Shown in pieces: positions 30,603-32,358 of a stretch of 32,358 bases of DNA (positions are counted from its first letter, which is position 1; the number at the start of each line of letters is the position of its first letter). The notes beneath the pieces were generated by a model that saw only the letters and a list, made by a program, of their open reading frames with translations, did not search any database and was not told the origin of the DNA. Position numbers and translations under genes: made by a program. Source of the stretch: Planctomycetota bacterium (GTDB lineage Bacteria; Planctomycetota; Phycisphaerae; WQYP01); contig JAJYFE010000042.1 in assembly GCA_021785435.1 (NCBI GenBank), positions 1 to 32,358 of the forward strand, given 5' to 3'.

Positions 30603-32036
30603 TCAGTTCCACGCATTGGCGCCGCTGGCGGCGGCGGTGGATGGATTTACCACTCGCGCCGGCACCATGCACGTATCGTACGGGGGCATCTGGTTTATGA
30701 TCCTGACCACCTGGCTGTACCCGCCATAATCCTTTGATAAGCCTTCCTGATTGGTATCCGTCGTTCCATTGACCATGCCGGTGGCGGTGGTGTAGGTGAA
30801 AATATTATCGCCGTTTTCACCGACATAAGGCGAAGTTTCCCAAGTTACGTGGTCATCACCGAAGCCCACATTCTGGCCATCGCCGGCATGGTTGCCGGAG
30901 TTGTAAATGTACGGCCCGTAGGTGTTGGCGGTGGGCAAGGTGGTGGTGATGCGCTGATACACGCCCATCCCTGGGCCGTCGCCAACCGATGCCGGATCAC
31001 CGGCCGTGCCGCCATCAAACGGCGCCATATCGCTGACCAGCGGCACCTGGCTGTTGGCGTAGGTGGTGGTCCACCAATCCATGACTTCGGCTGTTTGGTT
31101 TGGACCGGCCAGGTTATTAGAAGAAATCCAGCCCCAGGGGCAGGCGAAAGAGTAACTTATGCCTTTGCCGTAATTCTCCATGAACCCGTCGCTGGCCTCG
31201 TTACCAACCACGTCACCAAAATCGCCCACGGCGGTTTGGACATTTCCGCTTACGTCATATTCCAAAGATGGTTCTCCGCCGATAGCGTCGGATGGACAGA
31301 TGAAACTGGCCGGCGTGGTAAAACCTTCCAGCACCATTATCCACGGACCGGCCAAAGGTTGGGCCACGGCGGTGCGGTGGTAGGGGTTGCCTGTTTCGTA
31401 CCACTCCTGCACCACATTCTGGGCCGTCTGGCCCACGCGGAACAGAGTGCTCGGTGAGTAGCAGTCCGGGTTCGTCGGCATGTTGACGATTCGCGCGACG
31501 TTCCTCGTCCATTCATTGGCGTAGGCCTCCGGGAACCTGCTGTTGTTACTTTGAGCATACGTCACCATGGACTCGATGATCCCCCTGACATTCGCCATAC
31601 AGACCGCCCGATTAGCCAGTTCCCGCGCTTTAGCCAAGGCGGGTAACAAAATGCTAATAAGGATGGCGATTATCGAGATCACTACCAGCAGTTCGATGAG
31701 CGTAAAAGCAGTTTTCAGCCTCAGGTTCCCGGTTTTCAGTGAACGGAACATGACGGGCCCGTTTGCAACAGTCGCCCCTGTCCCGCGGGCGCCTGCCAAA
31801 GATGAAAATGGCGACAGCGCTACGTGTGTGGCGCCCATTCCGAACGGAGGCGGAGCAATTGAGTCGCCCCGGCGCGCCCCGGCGGATCGTGGTGTCGTCT
31901 TTTTGGCGACCTCGCTGGGGATGGAGTCTCCGGGAACGCCCAAGCCCACCACGTTCAGGACAGAGCCAGCGACATCTCCGGTTTTCGGACCCCGGTTTTC
32001 AGCTTTCAGTGGATCAAAATTCTGGCGCATACCCAT
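30603..32036 (-). CDS. Prepilin-type pseudopilin with unusually long leader
   Basis: ATG 32036 is preferred because AGGAG lies 7 nt upstream (32044-32048). That gives 477 residues; ATG 31751 is the next likely start. The class III signal [20 protein letters not shown] is preceded by Ala rather than the usual Gly at the cleavage site, and follows a leader of about 110 residues from ATG 32036 (normally 6-30). The leader is encoded by 7-bp-period repeats at both ends (31975-32009, 31712-31739) with dispersed-repeat sequence between, kept in frame. The body resembles planctomycete/verrucomicrobial H-x9-DG-type pseudopilins ([20 protein letters not shown]) and ends [17 protein letters not shown]. 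Such proteins form type II secretion-like pili; the role here is unknown. Confidence 0.75.
   Translation of the reverse strand: MGMRQNFDPLKAENRGPKTGDVAGSVLNVVGLGVPGDSIPSEVAKKTTPRSAGARRGDSIAPPPFGMGATHVALSPFSSLAGARGTGATVANGPVMFRSLKTGNLRLKTAFTLIELLVVISIIAILISILLPALAKARELANRAVCMANVRGIIESMVTYAQSNNSRFPEAYANEWTRNVARIVNMPTNPDCYSPSTLFRVGQTAQNVVQEWYETGNPYHRTAVAQPLAGPWIMVLEGFTTPASFICPSDAIGGEPSLEYDVSGNVQTAVGDFGDVVGNEASDGFMENYGKGISYSFACPWGWISSNNLAGPNQTAEVMDWWTTTYANSQVPLVSDMAPFDGGTAGDPASVGDGPGMGVYQRITTTLPTANTYGPYIYNSGNHAGDGQNVGFGDDHVTWETSPYVGENGDNIFTYTTATGMVNGTTDTNQEGLSKDYGGYSQVVRIINQMPPYDTCMVPARVVNPSTAAASGANAWN
31712..31739 (-). repeat. 7-bp-period repeat before the pilin helix
   Basis: Read on the minus strand the units are CTGAAAA, CCGGGAA, CCTGAGG, CTGAAAA. 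They encode the [12 protein letters not shown] stretch just before the prepilin cleavage site. Periodicity and composition match 31975-32009. Confidence 0.6.
31852..31935. repeat. Dispersed palindromic repeat copy inside the pseudopilin leader
   Basis: GAGTCGCCCCGGCG, then CGGCGGATCG, then GGTGTCGTCTTTTTGGCGAC align with the copy at 3409-3480. On the coding strand it is translated as part of the leader ([20 protein letters not shown]). It is flanked by the two 7-bp-period tracts at 31712-31739 and 31975-32009, suggesting insertion into a once continuous tract. Confidence 0.65.
31975..32009 (-). repeat. 7-bp-period repeat near the pseudopilin start
   Basis: On the minus strand the units are CTGAAAG, CTGAAAA, CCGGGGT, CCGAAAA, CCGGAGA. 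They encode [12 protein letters not shown] shortly after the ATG at 32036. Confidence 0.6.
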
Positions 32037-32162
32037 GACTAAACTCCTGTAAAAAAAGCCTGAGCTTAACAACTATCCCGCACGCCGGGAAGTTTCTTTA
32101 AAAACACCGCCATCCAATCCCCCAATACCGCGATTTCATCGCCCGACCCCTTGCCCTTTCCT

Positions 32163-32358
32163 TTAGTAGGCCCACCAATTATTGGACGCGGCGACAGGAT
32201 CCACCGTCCGCGCCGGCACCATACAGGTGTCAAAGGGTGGCGCCAAGGTGGTAATATGGACGGGCTGCCAAAGGTCATTCGACAAACCGACCTGGTCGGC
32301 GTCTGTCGTGCCATTAACCACGCCGGTGGCGGTGGTGTACGTGAAAATATTATCGCCG
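32163..32358 (-). CDS. Second pseudopilin paralogue, C-terminal part only
   Basis: The frame enters from the right edge and stops at 32163-32165. The 64 visible residues ([20 protein letters not shown], then [15 protein letters not shown], ending ASNNWWAY) are clearly homologous to the end of the gene at 30603-32036. The two are tandem paralogues in the same direction, 126 nt apart (to ATG 32036). The upstream part, including the prepilin signal, lies outside the window. Confidence 0.8.
   Translation of the reverse strand, partial: GDNIFTYTTATGVVNGTTDADQVGLSNDLWQPVHITTLAPPFDTCMVPARTVDPVAASNNWWAY

Noticed and set aside
19441-31935. CRISPR array
   Set aside because: The repeats are widely spaced, unequal and palindromic, with no regular spacers and no cas genes.
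1-32358. tRNA, rRNA or riboswitch genes
   Set aside because: I looked through the gaps for cloverleaf arms and T-loop patterns and saw none. A tRNAscan or Rfam search would be decisive.

Overview
The window (32.4 kb, GC-rich) looks like a chromosomal segment of a Gram-negative planctomycete, probably of the Phycisphaerae group. Pointers are the pseudopilins with a prepilin-type N-terminus and long non-pilin bodies, lipid A and heptose genes (lpxK, gmhB-like), an unusually large sigma factor, a long heme A synthase, and large secreted glycosidases. The lineage is inferred from gene content; no rRNA or tRNA gene was seen.

Layout. 1-1500: a toxin-first RelE/XRE toxin-antitoxin pair, then a decayed MntA-HepT toxin-antitoxin pair on the minus strand. 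1554-3218: a sigma-70 family factor with an extra N-terminal MerR/excisionase-like helix-turn-helix. 3717-6706 (minus): a lipoprotein parvulin-type peptidyl-prolyl isomerase and a B12-binding-type radical SAM protein. 7050-17433 (plus): a tightly packed run of HtrA protease, a TonB-like membrane protein with a degenerate von Willebrand A-like domain, ExbB/TolQ, a possible 45-residue protein, two ExbD/TolR proteins, a large helical (TPR-like) exported protein, a YacP-type NYN nuclease, LpxK, a GmhB-like phosphatase with a membrane tail, and a class I glutamine amidotransferase-like hydrolase. 17564-19333 (minus): PqqD-like protein, short FtsX-like permease and LolD-type ATPase. 19731-20837: a medium-chain dehydrogenase homologue lacking key residues. 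21511-25699: an S41 protease, a two-helix small membrane protein and heme A synthase. 25629-30363 (minus): GH92 alpha-mannosidase with a C-terminal lectin-like domain, and a GH76 alpha-mannanase. 30603 to the right edge (minus): two tandem pseudopilin paralogues, the second cut by the window edge.

How the genes may work together. The central run reads as an envelope module: a proton channel (ExbB/ExbD) that could energise the TonB-like protein, with periplasmic quality control (HtrA) and LPS assembly (LpxK, GmhB-like). GH92 and GH76 together suggest use of alpha-mannan.

The gene-poor gaps are filled by a family of palindromic dispersed repeats, including an 88-bp stretch present twice with no mismatch. 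One copy lies inside the leader-coding part of a pseudopilin gene and keeps the frame open. A second kind of repeat, with a 7-bp period, lies inside the heme A synthase gene and on both sides of that inserted copy.
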